Under the pieces are notes generated by a model, which was given only the letters and a program-made list of their open reading frames with translations, ran no database searches and was not told where the DNA came from. Shown piece after piece: positions 32,146-42,803 of a stretch of 64,000 nt of DNA (the first letter of the stretch is position 1; each line of letters begins with the position of its first letter). This DNA comes from Bacteroidetes bacterium RIFCSPLOWO2_12_FULL_37_12 (lineage in GTDB: Bacteria; Bacteroidota; Bacteroidia; 2-12-FULL-37-12). The stretch spans positions 59,311 to 123,310 of the forward strand of contig MEPC01000001.1 in NCBI GenBank assembly GCA_001769655.1. The letters run 5' to 3'. A program made the translations under genes and the position numbers.

Positions 32146-33774
32146 ATGTTTAAGAACCTTATTTTAATCTGTATAGTCGCAAACACACACACGTTTGCCG
32201 CTACGTATTACGTCTCCAAAAATGGCAATGATACAAATCCCGGAACGTTCAGTCAACCATGGCTTACTTTGCAAAAAGCTACAAATACATTGACTGCAGG
32301 TGATTCTGTATTTATCAGACAGGGAATTTACAACGAAAGGTTAGTGCCGTTAAATTCCGGTAATGTCACTAACTATATCACCTATATGGCTTTTCCTGGT
32401 GAGGATGTGGTACTTGAAGGTATAAATATCACTTTACCGGATGAATTAGCCGGAATGATTGATATCCGTGGGAAAGGGTTCATAAATGTCATGGGATTTA
32501 AAATTCAAAATGCAAAACCGTATGATAACAATGCAGGTATTTTTATAGATTCATGCCAATTCATTTTCCTTTTTAATAACCATACTTACAACACTGTATC
32601 ATCGGGTATTGGAATATGGAATAGTAAAAATATTATTGTAGAAAATAATGAAGTGGAACTGGCTAATAATGATGGGGAACAGGAAAATATTTCCATAGTG
32701 AATACCGATTCGTTTATTATAAGTTATAACCGCGTTCACAATGGGGGTCCCGGGACGAATGGAGGGGAAGGTATAGATGCAAAATGGGGTTCTTCGAATG
32801 GAAAAATTTTCGGAAACGAGGTATATGAACAACCCGATGACCTGGGAATTTATTTGGATGCATGGAATCGCCGGACTTTCAATATTGAAATCTATAACAA
32901 TATTGTTCACGATTGTACGGAAGGAATTGATATCGCCTCAGAAGCAGGAGGTTTACTTGAAAATATTTCTATTTACAACAATATTATTTATAACAATACA
33001 TACAATGGAATAACGGTTGGCAACTGGGGGGATGTCGGTGTCACTCAACGCCCAATCAATAATGTGAGTATTATGAATAATACAATTTATAACAATGGCA
33101 CAACAGGTAACTGGGGAGGAGCTATTCTTGTTGAGAATCCGGATGCAAAAAACATTCTTATTCGCAACAACTTATGCAGTCAGAATTTTTCGTACCAGAT
33201 AGCTATTAGTGACACTGTGCCATTGATTTCCGTGTTAACAGACCACAATCTGATTGATGGTTTCAGAAATGATGCAGGTGAGATTTATGGTGCAGACAGC
33301 GTGGTAGGAGATCCCCAGTTTGTGAATGTATCCGCATACGATTTTCACCTGAAATCAAGCTCACCTGCCGTTGACAATGGGGATGGTGCTAATGCACCTG
33401 TTTTTGATTTCGCCAATTTAGCCAGACCCATCGGGAATGGGTATGACATAGGAGCTTATGAATATGCACTTACATTTATTAACCATCTCCACATCAATCC
33501 TGCGAATGTTTTTATTTATCCTAATCCATTTTCTCAAAATCTTACATTACAAATAACTCATATCAGAAAGGGAGAAAAAAATTACCATTTTAAATTATTT
33601 AATATGCTTGGAGCAGAAGTTTTTAATCAGGAATTAACTGCGGACAATGAAGCCATAAAATTGAATCTTCCGAGTGGAATATATTTCTATATCATCAACG
33701 GCTTTGAGGATTCAACTCTGGCTAAAGATGGTAATATTGGGTTAGTTGGGAACGGGAAATTAATAGTAAAGTGA
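32146..33774 (+). CDS. Secreted right-handed beta-helix protein with T9SS type A sorting domain
   Basis: ATYYVSKNGNDTNPGTFSQPWLTLQKATNTLTAGDSVFIRQGIY; many NN(I/T)IYNN repeats; C-term VFIYPNPFSQNLTLQI...FKLFNMLGAEVFNQEL...LPSGIYFYII. Confidence 0.85.
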   Translation: MFKNLILICIVANTHTFAATYYVSKNGNDTNPGTFSQPWLTLQKATNTLTAGDSVFIRQGIYNERLVPLNSGNVTNYITYMAFPGEDVVLEGINITLPDELAGMIDIRGKGFINVMGFKIQNAKPYDNNAGIFIDSCQFIFLFNNHTYNTVSSGIGIWNSKNIIVENNEVELANNDGEQENISIVNTDSFIISYNRVHNGGPGTNGGEGIDAKWGSSNGKIFGNEVYEQPDDLGIYLDAWNRRTFNIEIYNNIVHDCTEGIDIASEAGGLLENISIYNNIIYNNTYNGITVGNWGDVGVTQRPINNVSIMNNTIYNNGTTGNWGGAILVENPDAKNILIRNNLCSQNFSYQIAISDTVPLISVLTDHNLIDGFRNDAGEIYGADSVVGDPQFVNVSAYDFHLKSSSPAVDNGDGANAPVFDFANLARPIGNGYDIGAYEYALTFINHLHINPANVFIYPNPFSQNLTLQITHIRKGEKNYHFKLFNMLGAEVFNQELTADNEAIKLNLPSGIYFYIINGFEDSTLAKDGNIGLVGNGKLIVK

Positions 33775-33854
33775 AGCGGATGAGGATGAATTATCATAGA
33801 TTTCTGCATATTCCACCACTTTTTATTATTTTTGCGTTCCTAAACAATAAAAAA

Positions 33855-33928
<74 letters not shown>

Positions 33929-33958
33929 CACGCTGTCAGTGTATTTTCATTAGTATCT

Positions 33959-36900
33959 TTGAAAAAACCGGACTTGAAAAACACATTTGCTATCATACTA
34001 TTTAGTTGGTTTTCTACCTTAACAATCCTTGGATTTCCCCTGCCTTCCAACAACGGATTATCATCCCAGGAAACCAGAACAGCTGATTCTCTGAAAAAAA
34101 TAATCGCCTTCACGAATCAGGATACAACCCGTATCAAAACCATTCTGTCACTGTCAAAAATTTATAACCGTTATAATTCTGACACTGCAATTTATTTATG
34201 TCATCAGGCAAAACAACTATCTGCAAAAATAAAAGACAGGAATCTTTTTTCCAATTCCTTTATACTATCAGGATGGGCATATTATAAACAGTCCAACTAC
34301 CCTGAAGCATTATCTGATTTTAAGAACGGGTTAATGATAAAAGAATTAATGCTGAAAAATTTTTATAAAAATGAAAATACCCATAAAAAGGAAATTCTTA
34401 ATACCCGAAATAATATTTGTAATACGTTGGGCTATATAGGAATTATTTATGATGAGCAAGGAGATTTTACAACTGCATTGCACTATTACTTCAGAGCATT
34501 AAAAATTGCAGAAGAAATAAACGATAAAGAAAAAATAGCTGACCATTTTGGATTAATCGGGACAATATACATGTCACTTGGAAATTACCCAAAATCCCTG
34601 GAGTTTTCATTTAAGTCATTAAAATTAAGAGAAGAACTTGGCAATGAAAATGACCTTGCCATGGACCTAGGAAATATAGGAAATAATTATGCTGAACAGG
34701 GAAATTATGATAAAGCCATAGAATATTATCAAAAAGCTTTGCCCATTATTGAGAAACAAGGTGATAAAAATGCGTTGGCTACTCTACTTAGTAATATTGG
34801 CAATGTGTATGATAATCAGGGAAATAATGCCAATGCGTTGGAACATCATTACAAAGCCATTGGATATGCTAAAGAAACCGGGAACAAGGGTATCATTGCC
34901 GCTGAGTTGGGGAATATTGCCACTACATATTATACAATGGGGAGACGTTCCAAAGAAAATTTCAGAGAAAGGGACTCCTTATATAACCGTGCACTTGAAT
35001 TTTATTCCGAGGCGCTGAAAATTGATGAAGAAATAGGAAGGAAGCGCGGTATGACTATTAAATTTTTTAACCTTGGAATTCTTCATTTAAATTGGGGCAA
35101 ATTTATAGATGCTGAAATGCTTCTCAATAAATCACTCACTCTGGCAGAAGAAATTGGTTCAACTGATGATATTAGTACAGCTCATCAAAACCTTAGCTGG
35201 TTATACGATACGCTTGCTTTTGTCTCAGGCAGTAACAGCAAAAAACATTCCTCCGAATACCTCAAACTTTCCATAGAACATTTTTCAAATTTCAGTGACA
35301 CTAAATACGCTCTTTTTAACGAGGATAAAAGCAGGGAGATGGGTCGTCTTGAACAAAAAAGTGTCTTTGATTTAGCCGAGTTAAAGAGGCAACAGGAAGA
35401 AAAGGAAGCGGCAGTGGCAGAAGCACTGGCGGTAGGCAGAAGAAATAAACTGGAATATTCCGCTATTTTTATAAGTATATTTTTACTATTTGTCCTTGTA
35501 TTTTTTCTTGGCAGGTTTAAACTTCCCGACTGGGCGATTGAATTATCCGTATTTCTTCCTGTACTTATATTTTTTGAATTTACATTAGTTCTGCTGGATG
35601 CACAAATTGAAATATTATCTGGCAGTAAACCCATGTATAAATTATTCATCAATGTTTTATTAGCCCTGTTTATTTTTCCACTGCATCATTTCATTGAGAA
35701 GTTATTTAGAAAACGTCTTCTAAGTGACACTACTATTAAATCCACCGGAAATGTTATTTCACCTATAGCATTTCTATTTATTTTTATATTTATTTCCTGT
35801 CTCCATTCAGGATTCACTGACAAAAAAGATTCCCTGGTACAAATTATCAATCAATCCAAAAAAGATACTGTTCAGGTGGACGCGTTGAATACACTTTCAT
35901 TTGAATTAAATCGCTCCCTTCCGGATTCAAGCATTTCCCTGGCGGAAACAGCGATTAAACTTTCACGGAAATTAAATTACAAAAACGGATTAATCCGGGC
36001 ATATAATAATCTGGGTGGCACGTATATGACCCTTGGTGAATACACCCGCTCGGTGGATGTGTTCGAAAAATCATTGCGGGTTGCCGAATCCACAACGGAT
36101 GTAAATCTCAGAGCAAAAATAATAGGAAACATAGGCATTGCCTATCAGAATCAGGGAATGGCTGATAAGGCGCTTGATTATTATTTCAAGGCATTAAAAA
36201 TTAAATCGGATTGGATGAAACATCTCCGAAAAACAAAAGCAACAGTTGATTCCAATGAAAACCGCCAGAATAAAAACGGATTAACTTCCACTCTTTTAAA
36301 TATTGGTAACGTGTATAATGAAAGGAGCAATTTTCCTCTTGCGTTGAAATTTTATTTCAGTGCGTTGAAAATCAAAACAGAAATAAACGACCTGAAAGGG
36401 ATGGGAATTCTTTTTGGAAATATTGCCAATCTTTACTATAAAATGAATAATCAGGATACTGCTTTGCATTTCTATTTTAAATCCATCGGGATTTGTAATA
36501 AAATCAACGATAAAAGCGGTTTAGCCGCTAATTACAGCAATATAGCATCTATATATTCTGACAGGCATGAAGTTCAGTATGCGGAAGAATATTGTTTGAA
36601 AGCCCTAAAAATTAATGAGGAAACGGGTAACAAAAACGGAGTGGCACGAAATCTTTTAAATCTCGGAATAATTTATTCGGAGCAAAAGATGGTTAAAAAG
36701 GCGGAGGATTATTTGCTCAGAGCATTACGAATGCAGGAAGAAATGGGAGATAAAAGAGCGGTTTGTATTGTGCAGGGTCATCTGGGTTCCCTTTACACAG
36801 AAGCCGGAAATTTTCCATTGGCAGAGAATTATTTATCAAAATCACTATTCTTGAGTTATTCCCTCAAATTACTTGATAAAACGCAATTATTTGAGGAGAA

Positions 36901-37456
36901 ATACAGCCGGCTTCTTTGGTTGAATGCTGACAACTCGTACCATGCGGGTAACTATACAGTTTCATCCGGATTATTTAAAAATTCGCTCGAACATTTCAAA
37001 AAGTCAATAAAAGCCAGGGATTCTATTTTCAATGATGAGAAGGAAAAAGAGGTAGGTAAAACGGAAGCTCAGTATGAGTTGGAAATGCAGAAGTTGCAAC
37101 AAAGACAGAAAGAAAAAGAGGCGGCTGTGGCAGTGGCATTGGCACTCAACAGGAGAAACAAACTGGAATATTCCGGAATGTTTATAGGAATTTTTATTTT
37201 GTTCTCGGTTATATTTTTTGTTGGAAAATTTAATTTGCCTGTGTGGGCAGTTGAATTATCCGCTTTTATACCTTTTCTTATATTGTTTGAGTTTATTCTT
37301 GTATTATTAGACCCCACTATAGAAAAATTTTCGGGTGGAGAGCCATTTTTCAAACTTGTTATAAACGTTTCACTTGCAGTAATAATTTTTCCGCTACATG
37401 GGTTTCTGGAAAAGAGGATGAAAGGCAGGATGTTGGTAACAAAATCTATGAAATAG
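33959..37456 (+). CDS. Double TPR protein: two complete TPR + coiled-coil + 4-TM modules in one ORF
   Basis: The module ending FIEKLFRKRLL (~35.72 kb) is followed by a second module beginning with a signal-peptide-like ISPIAFLFIFIFISC. Both modules end in RRNKLEYS...FFLGRF(K)LP.W.IELS...FEF.LVLLD. TTG start. Confidence 0.8.
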   Translation: MKKPDLKNTFAIILFSWFSTLTILGFPLPSNNGLSSQETRTADSLKKIIAFTNQDTTRIKTILSLSKIYNRYNSDTAIYLCHQAKQLSAKIKDRNLFSNSFILSGWAYYKQSNYPEALSDFKNGLMIKELMLKNFYKNENTHKKEILNTRNNICNTLGYIGIIYDEQGDFTTALHYYFRALKIAEEINDKEKIADHFGLIGTIYMSLGNYPKSLEFSFKSLKLREELGNENDLAMDLGNIGNNYAEQGNYDKAIEYYQKALPIIEKQGDKNALATLLSNIGNVYDNQGNNANALEHHYKAIGYAKETGNKGIIAAELGNIATTYYTMGRRSKENFRERDSLYNRALEFYSEALKIDEEIGRKRGMTIKFFNLGILHLNWGKFIDAEMLLNKSLTLAEEIGSTDDISTAHQNLSWLYDTLAFVSGSNSKKHSSEYLKLSIEHFSNFSDTKYALFNEDKSREMGRLEQKSVFDLAELKRQQEEKEAAVAEALAVGRRNKLEYSAIFISIFLLFVLVFFLGRFKLPDWAIELSVFLPVLIFFEFTLVLLDAQIEILSGSKPMYKLFINVLLALFIFPLHHFIEKLFRKRLLSDTTIKSTGNVISPIAFLFIFIFISCLHSGFTDKKDSLVQIINQSKKDTVQVDALNTLSFELNRSLPDSSISLAETAIKLSRKLNYKNGLIRAYNNLGGTYMTLGEYTRSVDVFEKSLRVAESTTDVNLRAKIIGNIGIAYQNQGMADKALDYYFKALKIKSDWMKHLRKTKATVDSNENRQNKNGLTSTLLNIGNVYNERSNFPLALKFYFSALKIKTEINDLKGMGILFGNIANLYYKMNNQDTALHFYFKSIGICNKINDKSGLAANYSNIASIYSDRHEVQYAEEYCLKALKINEETGNKNGVARNLLNLGIIYSEQKMVKKAEDYLLRALRMQEEMGDKRAVCIVQGHLGSLYTEAGNFPLAENYLSKSLFLSYSLKLLDKTQLFEEKYSRLLWLNADNSYHAGNYTVSSGLFKNSLEHFKKSIKARDSIFNDEKEKEVGKTEAQYELEMQKLQQRQKEKEAAVAVALALNRRNKLEYSGMFIGIFILFSVIFFVGKFNLPVWAVELSAFIPFLILFEFILVLLDPTIEKFSGGEPFFKLVINVSLAVIIFPLHGFLEKRMKGRMLVTKSMK

Positions 37457-37475
37457 TTGGAATCAGAGACATCAT

Positions 37476-38813
37476 TTACGAAACCCTTACAATCAACCTT
37501 CCATCTTTCGGTTTAGCAAATTTCCCTTTGCAATACACCTCCTGCCCCCCCACAATGGTATTGGTTACAACTCCTTTTAATTTCTTTCCACAATACGGAG
37601 AAATCTTGTGTTTGTAAAACAATGCTTTTTCTTCCAAAACAAATTTTGTTTCAGGTTCCCACACCACAAAATCAGCGTCAAATCCGGTTTTAATTTGCCC
37701 TTTTGAATTTCCTAATCCTAAAAACGATGCCGGGTTTTTACTCATCCATTTTGCAACATCAGTGACACTAAATCCTCTCCGGTTTGCTTCTGTCCAAACG
37801 GCAGGTAAAGACGTTTGTAAACCCGTAATGCCGCCCCAAGCGTTTTTAAAATTTCCGGTATCAAGGCATTTTAATTCCGGAGGCGCCGGGGAATGGTCGC
37901 TCGCTATAAAATCAATCAAGCCCTCTTTCAGGGCATCCCATAATCTTTCATTATTTTTCCATCCCCGAATCGGTGGAGCGCATTTGAAACGAGTGTCACC
38001 ATCCGGAATGTCTTCTGCGCCAAAACATAAATAATGCGGACAGGTTTCTACGGTAAGGGGCAATCCTTTTTCTTTTGCCTGACGGATAACGGGTAGCGCA
38101 TTGGCGGATGATAAATGCACAATATGGATCCTGCACCGGTATTCTTCACATAATTTTACCATCAAACGGATTGCGTTCAATTCCCATGAATCCGGTCTGG
38201 AATTGAGATGTGAAGAATATTTATTTTCAGGAATAGTATTTTTTTTGATTCTACCCGCAATTTCGCAATGGACAAGCAAGGTCATCCCATTATCTGCAAT
38301 TTTTTTCAATGCCTTTCGCAAATCGGATGAAGTGACATTCGGAAATTCATCAATGCCGGAATGAGTCAGAAATGCTTTTATACCCCAAATACCACACTGG
38401 AGAAATTCATCCTGTAGTGGTGAATTTTGAGGAATCAACCCTCCCAAGAATCCGCAGTTTACGAGTAGCTTTTTTTTGGTTGCCTTAATTTTTTTGAAAA
38501 ACGCGGCTTTGGTAGTAGTGACAGGAAATGAATTTAATGGCATATCCATTAAGGTGGTAATTCCGCCAGCCGCGGCAGAACGGGTCGCTGTTTCAAACCC
38601 TTCCCATTCAGTTCTTCCGGGCTCATTTATATGAACGTGAGGGTCAATCAGCCCGGGCATGATCAGAGAATTTCCAACATCACGAACAGGAATATTTGTT
38701 ATATCGGGTTTTCCTTTAATTACTGAAGTAATTTTTCCTTTTGAATAAACAATGGTTGCGGGCTGGATATTGTCATCCAGCATAACGTGACGGGAGTTGA
38801 GGGCGGTTTTCAA
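37476..38813 (-). CDS. Dihydroorotase / allantoinase-type amidohydrolase
   Basis: LIMPGLIDPHVHINEPGRTEWEGFETATRSAAAGGITTLMDMPLNS; LLVHCEIAGRI; DFIASDHSPAPPELK. Confidence 0.88.
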   Translation of the reverse strand: MKTALNSRHVMLDDNIQPATIVYSKGKITSVIKGKPDITNIPVRDVGNSLIMPGLIDPHVHINEPGRTEWEGFETATRSAAAGGITTLMDMPLNSFPVTTTKAAFFKKIKATKKKLLVNCGFLGGLIPQNSPLQDEFLQCGIWGIKAFLTHSGIDEFPNVTSSDLRKALKKIADNGMTLLVHCEIAGRIKKNTIPENKYSSHLNSRPDSWELNAIRLMVKLCEEYRCRIHIVHLSSANALPVIRQAKEKGLPLTVETCPHYLCFGAEDIPDGDTRFKCAPPIRGWKNNERLWDALKEGLIDFIASDHSPAPPELKCLDTGNFKNAWGGITGLQTSLPAVWTEANRRGFSVTDVAKWMSKNPASFLGLGNSKGQIKTGFDADFVVWEPETKFVLEEKALFYKHKISPYCGKKLKGVVTNTIVGGQEVYCKGKFAKPKDGRLIVRVS

Positions 38814-38851
38814 AAAATAGTTGATTTGCGTTTACTGGTTAATGGCTGAGA

Positions 38852-39730
38852 TTAATCTTCAAGATATCCAAACATACCCATAGTGTAGTCATCAATTGCC
38901 AGAGCTAATTCAGCTCTTGTATTCATAACAAAAGGACCTTGTGCCGCAATGGGTTCATTAATCGGTTCACCGCTTAATACCAATACGATTGACTTTTCAA
39001 TTGCTGAAATGTTAAATGCTTCTCCATCATTTTTAAATAGTGCGAAATTGTTGACAGGTACAGTTTCAGTAGCGTTCACTTTAATACTTCCTTCTATAAC
39101 CAATAATGCTGTATTATAATTTGAAGGGAATGAAAAGTCAGCTTTCGTATTTTTGTTTAATCTTGCATTGAGCAAATGAACAGGAGTAAAGGTGGATGCC
39201 ACTCCATTTACATTATAATATTGACCTGCAATTACTTCAATCACTCCGCCATTATCAGGCAAATTAAATTTGTTGATTTGATTATGGGTGATTGCCTGAT
39301 ACTTTGGTTTAGACATTTTGTCTTTTGCCGGAAGATTTACCCATAATTGCACCATTTGAAAATCGCCGCCTGCTTTGCTAAAATTTTCTTCGTGAAATTC
39401 TTTATGTAAAACTCCCGAAGCCGCTGTCATCCATTGTACATCGCCCTCGCCAATCACACCACTGCTTCCGGTACTGTCATGATGGGCGATTTTACCTTTG
39501 TAAGCAATGGTAACTGTTTCAAATCCACGGTGAGGGTGAACACCTACGCCTCTTGGTTTGTCGGAGGGCGGAAAATTGAATTTAGAATTGTAGTCCAGCA
39601 AAATAAATGGAGTCGTTCTTTGCATATCTAAATAACGTCGGCTAGGAATAAAATTATGCACTCTAAAGCCATCTCCAACATAATGGGGTTCTCCCGGAGC
39701 GACTACAACTTCAATGTTTTTTGTTTTCAT
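38852..39730 (-). CDS. Pirin family protein
   Basis: DNNSKFNFP-like LLDYNSKFNFPPSDKPRGVGVHPHRGFETVTIAYKGKIAHHDSTGSSGVIGEGDVQWMTAASGVLHKEF. Start probably 39730 (MKTKNIEVVVAPG); the ORF start at 39787 would extend into repeat R1. Confidence 0.88.
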   Translation of the reverse strand: MKTKNIEVVVAPGEPHYVGDGFRVHNFIPSRRYLDMQRTTPFILLDYNSKFNFPPSDKPRGVGVHPHRGFETVTIAYKGKIAHHDSTGSSGVIGEGDVQWMTAASGVLHKEFHEENFSKAGGDFQMVQLWVNLPAKDKMSKPKYQAITHNQINKFNLPDNGGVIEVIAGQYYNVNGVASTFTPVHLLNARLNKNTKADFSFPSNYNTALLVIEGSIKVNATETVPVNNFALFKNDGEAFNISAIEKSIVLVLSGEPINEPIAAQGPFVMNTRAELALAIDDYTMGMFGYLED

Positions 39731-39770
39731 CTGTTTGTCTTTTAAAATGAATGCAAACAGCAGTTTGTGT

Positions 39771-39934
39771 TGTCTAAAAACTACCATTCAAAAACAAAAA
39801 TACACAAAAACCGGATGTAATAGAAGAGATGTACAGAAGGTGGAAAACTTCTTCCAGAGGTAGATTCAGTGCGACAGTGGCTTCATTGAATGTCTATGTA
39901 CGCAACGATATCTTAGTTATTAGGTGCTGTTTTT
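39771..39934. repeat. Cassette-flanking repeat R1 (shorter copy, central ~190 bp missing)
   Basis: GTCTAAAAACTACC...CACAAAAACCGGATGTAATAGAAG..GAT...AAAACTTC.TCCAGAGG..GATTCAGTG..ACAGTGGCTTCATTG.ATGTC...ACGCAACGAT.TCTTAGTT, shared with R2 and R3. Confidence 0.85.
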
Positions 39935-41252
39935 ATTCTTTCGTAAATTTAATTTGTCTGCCACCTTGTTTTAGTATCATTGTTTTTTCTGTCGGGTTAA
40001 ATTCAAAAACCGCTCCTGCTTTGTCAAACTTAAATTGGTCTTTTGCTGTTGCTTCAAGTGGAAGTGAAGGTTGCCCTGTTCCTTGTGCAATTAAAGTGTT
40101 GTTGTCTTTTGTTACAATGATTTTTAAAGGAATTTCTTTGGAAGAATAAATTCCTAAATACTTTTCTAATTCTTCCGAAGTTATGTTGTAACTTGAAAAA
40201 TCCGGAATATCAAAAGGTTTGTCATAAATGGCACTTAAAACTGCAATAGAAATGTTGTTGTCATTGTAGTTTGATCCATTTGAAGTAAAAGCGTAAGAAA
40301 TGTTACCGTCAGAGAAATATGAAAATACTGAACTAAAACCGTCAATACCGCCTGTGTGTCCATAACCTATTTTGTTGTAAAACGGAATTTGAAACAAACC
40401 AATTCCATAATGGTCTTTTATGGTTTTCATTATTTCAAGATTTTCCGATTTTAAAAGTTTCCCACCAAATAAAGTATTACTAAACTTTATCAAGTCGGTT
40501 GGTGTAGAAATAATTCCACCTGCACCTAATGGAACTGAAATATCTGTTTCAGATTCAAGTTTCCAGGTTCCGTTAAAACTATACGATTTACATTCATTTT
40601 TACTTGGGTCAATTTTTCCGCCAAAGTACGTGTTCTGCAAACCAATGGGTTTTATAATGTATTCTTGTAGCAATCCAGCATACGGTTTGTTGAATGTTTT
40701 TTCAAGAATGTAGGTTAAAAGCACAAAGTTTGAATTGCTATATTCTGCATTACTGTCAGGCGCAAAATCACTTCCTGCTTTTGCAATAATTGCTAGCATT
40801 TCACCTTCTGTCTTGGATTGTGTGTTCCAAGTCAAATAGTCCTTGTCGTCTGTGAAATTGTGTATTCCACTTCGGTGGCTGAGTAAATGCTTTATTGTTA
40901 TTTTCTTAGAGTTTTTGATTGCCGGAAAATACTTGTCAATAGTTTGGTTTAGGTCTAACTTTTTTTCTTCTACTGCTTTCAAAACCAACACCGAAGTAAA
41001 AGTTTTAGAAATTGAGCCAATTCTATATTTAGAATTTTCAAACGATTTTACACCATTTTCAACGTCTGAAAACCCAACAGATTTTGAATAGATGATTTCT
41101 CCGTCTTTTGAAACTGCCACACTTCCCATAAATTTATTGTTTGTTTCAAGTGTGTTGAAGTAATTATCTAATTTGATTTTGTCAAAGTTTTGAGCAAATC
41201 CGATTTGACTCAAAGACCAGATTAGTAATGTGGTTAAAATTGTCCTTGTCAT
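39933..41252 (-). CDS. Serine hydrolase (beta-lactamase / class C-like)
   Basis: YRIGSISKTFTSVLVLKAVEEKKL (SxxK), EYSNSNFVLLTYILE (YxN), GYGHTGGIDGFSS (HTG). Confidence 0.88.
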   Translation of the reverse strand: MTRTILTTLLIWSLSQIGFAQNFDKIKLDNYFNTLETNNKFMGSVAVSKDGEIIYSKSVGFSDVENGVKSFENSKYRIGSISKTFTSVLVLKAVEEKKLDLNQTIDKYFPAIKNSKKITIKHLLSHRSGIHNFTDDKDYLTWNTQSKTEGEMLAIIAKAGSDFAPDSNAEYSNSNFVLLTYILEKTFNKPYAGLLQEYIIKPIGLQNTYFGGKIDPSKNECKSYSFNGTWKLESETDISVPLGAGGIISTPTDLIKFSNTLFGGKLLKSENLEIMKTIKDHYGIGLFQIPFYNKIGYGHTGGIDGFSSVFSYFSDGNISYAFTSNGSNYNDNNISIAVLSAIYDKPFDIPDFSSYNITSEELEKYLGIYSSKEIPLKIIVTKDNNTLIAQGTGQPSLPLEATAKDQFKFDKAGAVFEFNPTEKTMILKQGGRQIKFTKE

Positions 41253-41290
41253 TTTCGTTGTCTATTAATGTTTGCGGGTTCTGTAAAATA

Positions 41291-41662
41291 GCACCTAACG
41301 TCAGTCCGTCTAAAAACTACCTTTCACCGGCAAAAATACACAAAAACCGGATGTAATAGAAGCGATATAAGGAAGGAAAAAAAAATAGACCGGAATGAAA
41401 ATTAAAAATTTGGAATCAACCTGTGGTGGTATTTTGCTTTTAGGAAAATCAAAAATTCATAAAATAAAAAATAAGTTCTCTAAGAAACATTTGGAACACA
41501 TTTTTATAAATATCGCCAAACCACCTTATTAACGAAATTCCAATAGAGAAAAAAAAATTCACAATCAAGGAGGGGAAAAACTTCATACCGGAGGCGGATT
41601 CAGTGTTACAGTGGCTTCATTGCATGTCATAAGACGCAACGATGTCTTAGTTGTTGGCAGCT
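41291..41662. repeat. Cassette-flanking repeat R2 (full-length)
   Basis: GCACCTAACGTCAGTCCGTCTAAAAACTACCTTTCACC...CGATGTCTTAGTTGTTGGCAGCTG; aligns along its length with R3 by eye. Confidence 0.88.
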
Positions 41663-41678
41663 GACCTTCGTTTTCGTT

Positions 41679-42803
41679 TTAATGTCTGTCCGATTCTGCT
41701 GCTCGTCTTAAAGCCAGGAATGCTTCTTTCAACGGTTGTGATACTGAACTTGTCGGTTCGTTGAGAATAAAATCTTGGTAAATGTTTAAGAAACCATTCC
41801 TTACTCTATGAAAAAAATGCAAGTAGTGTCTTATGAAACCAATGCAGTCGAGCACCGCAAACTCAACTCCTGTCTTGTCGTATAGTGATTTGGCATAGTC
41901 CGAAACTTCAACTTCAATAATATCGGTCGTAATGAAAATGTAGTTGTCAATTTTACTTTTGCTGGCCGAAAGTTTTTGCAAAGCGTGTTCAATGTCGTTT
42001 TGAGTAACCCGTTTGTCTTTCATTTCATAGCAAGAAATAATATTGTCGTCATTGATTAGCGTTACTTCAACATCACCGATTGAACCTGTTTGTTTGTCTG
42101 CTGCATTGTGTGCCTGCAACGATAAATATTTTTCTCCAATTTTTTCTTTTACAGTTTCGTAAGCAGATGCAATTATTAGAACAGGAAGTCGGCTTGAATT
42201 TTTACAAGCAAGATGTTGTGTTAAAAGTGTTACGATTTCTTCTGATGAAAGCGGAAGAAAATCTTTCGTCTGTTTTAGCTCTGCGATTAATTGTTTCATT
42301 CTGCCTTCATCTTCTGTCTTGGCGATGAGAAGAAAGCGAATAATTTCTTGCAGAATATTTTTGGAAGTTTCCTTTTCTTTGTGAACAACAGCAAGAATTT
42401 CAAGAGCGTAATCGTATGCTTCTCTTGGTCTGCCGACAAGAGCTAAATCAGTTGTCAATAATCTGTCTATGTTTCTGAAGGCAGGTGTTAAATAAGCGGT
42501 CGTTGGATTACAAGGGAGTTTGTATTTGTGCACAAGTGCTTCAACAAAGTGCTCATCATAAAACCTGCCGGAATAATTATTCTTGCCTTTGATTTCTGTG
42601 TATGGTTTTCTGATGTCAACTTTAGGATTGTCAATTTTTGCTAAAAGACATGACATTAAAAATCTGATTGGAGCTTTGTTAGCGTTGCACCGACAAATAA
42701 ATTCAATCTTACTTCGTAAATCATCCGATTTGATGAATGTTTTGGATTTATTTTTAAGAGCGGAAGAATATAAATTCTCCAAAATATCTTGCTGTTTACT
42801 CAT
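41679..42803 (-). CDS. Restriction endonuclease, SacI-family-like
   Basis: PPCNPTTAYLTPAFRN-type segment and PD-(D/E)xK-like GSIGDVEVTLINDDNIISCYEMKDKRV; overlaps the adjacent DNA methylase. Confidence 0.65.
   Translation of the reverse strand: MSKQQDILENLYSSALKNKSKTFIKSDDLRSKIEFICRCNANKAPIRFLMSCLLAKIDNPKVDIRKPYTEIKGKNNYSGRFYDEHFVEALVHKYKLPCNPTTAYLTPAFRNIDRLLTTDLALVGRPREAYDYALEILAVVHKEKETSKNILQEIIRFLLIAKTEDEGRMKQLIAELKQTKDFLPLSSEEIVTLLTQHLACKNSSRLPVLIIASAYETVKEKIGEKYLSLQAHNAADKQTGSIGDVEVTLINDDNIISCYEMKDKRVTQNDIEHALQKLSASKSKIDNYIFITTDIIEVEVSDYAKSLYDKTGVEFAVLDCIGFIRHYLHFFHRVRNGFLNIYQDFILNEPTSSVSQPLKEAFLALRRAAESDRH

Noticed and set aside
35185-35652. 155-aa minus-strand ORF
   Set aside because: Antisense shadow of the TPR/coiled-coil region; a similar shadow (37069-37353) appears in the duplicated module, as expected from the same coding sequence.
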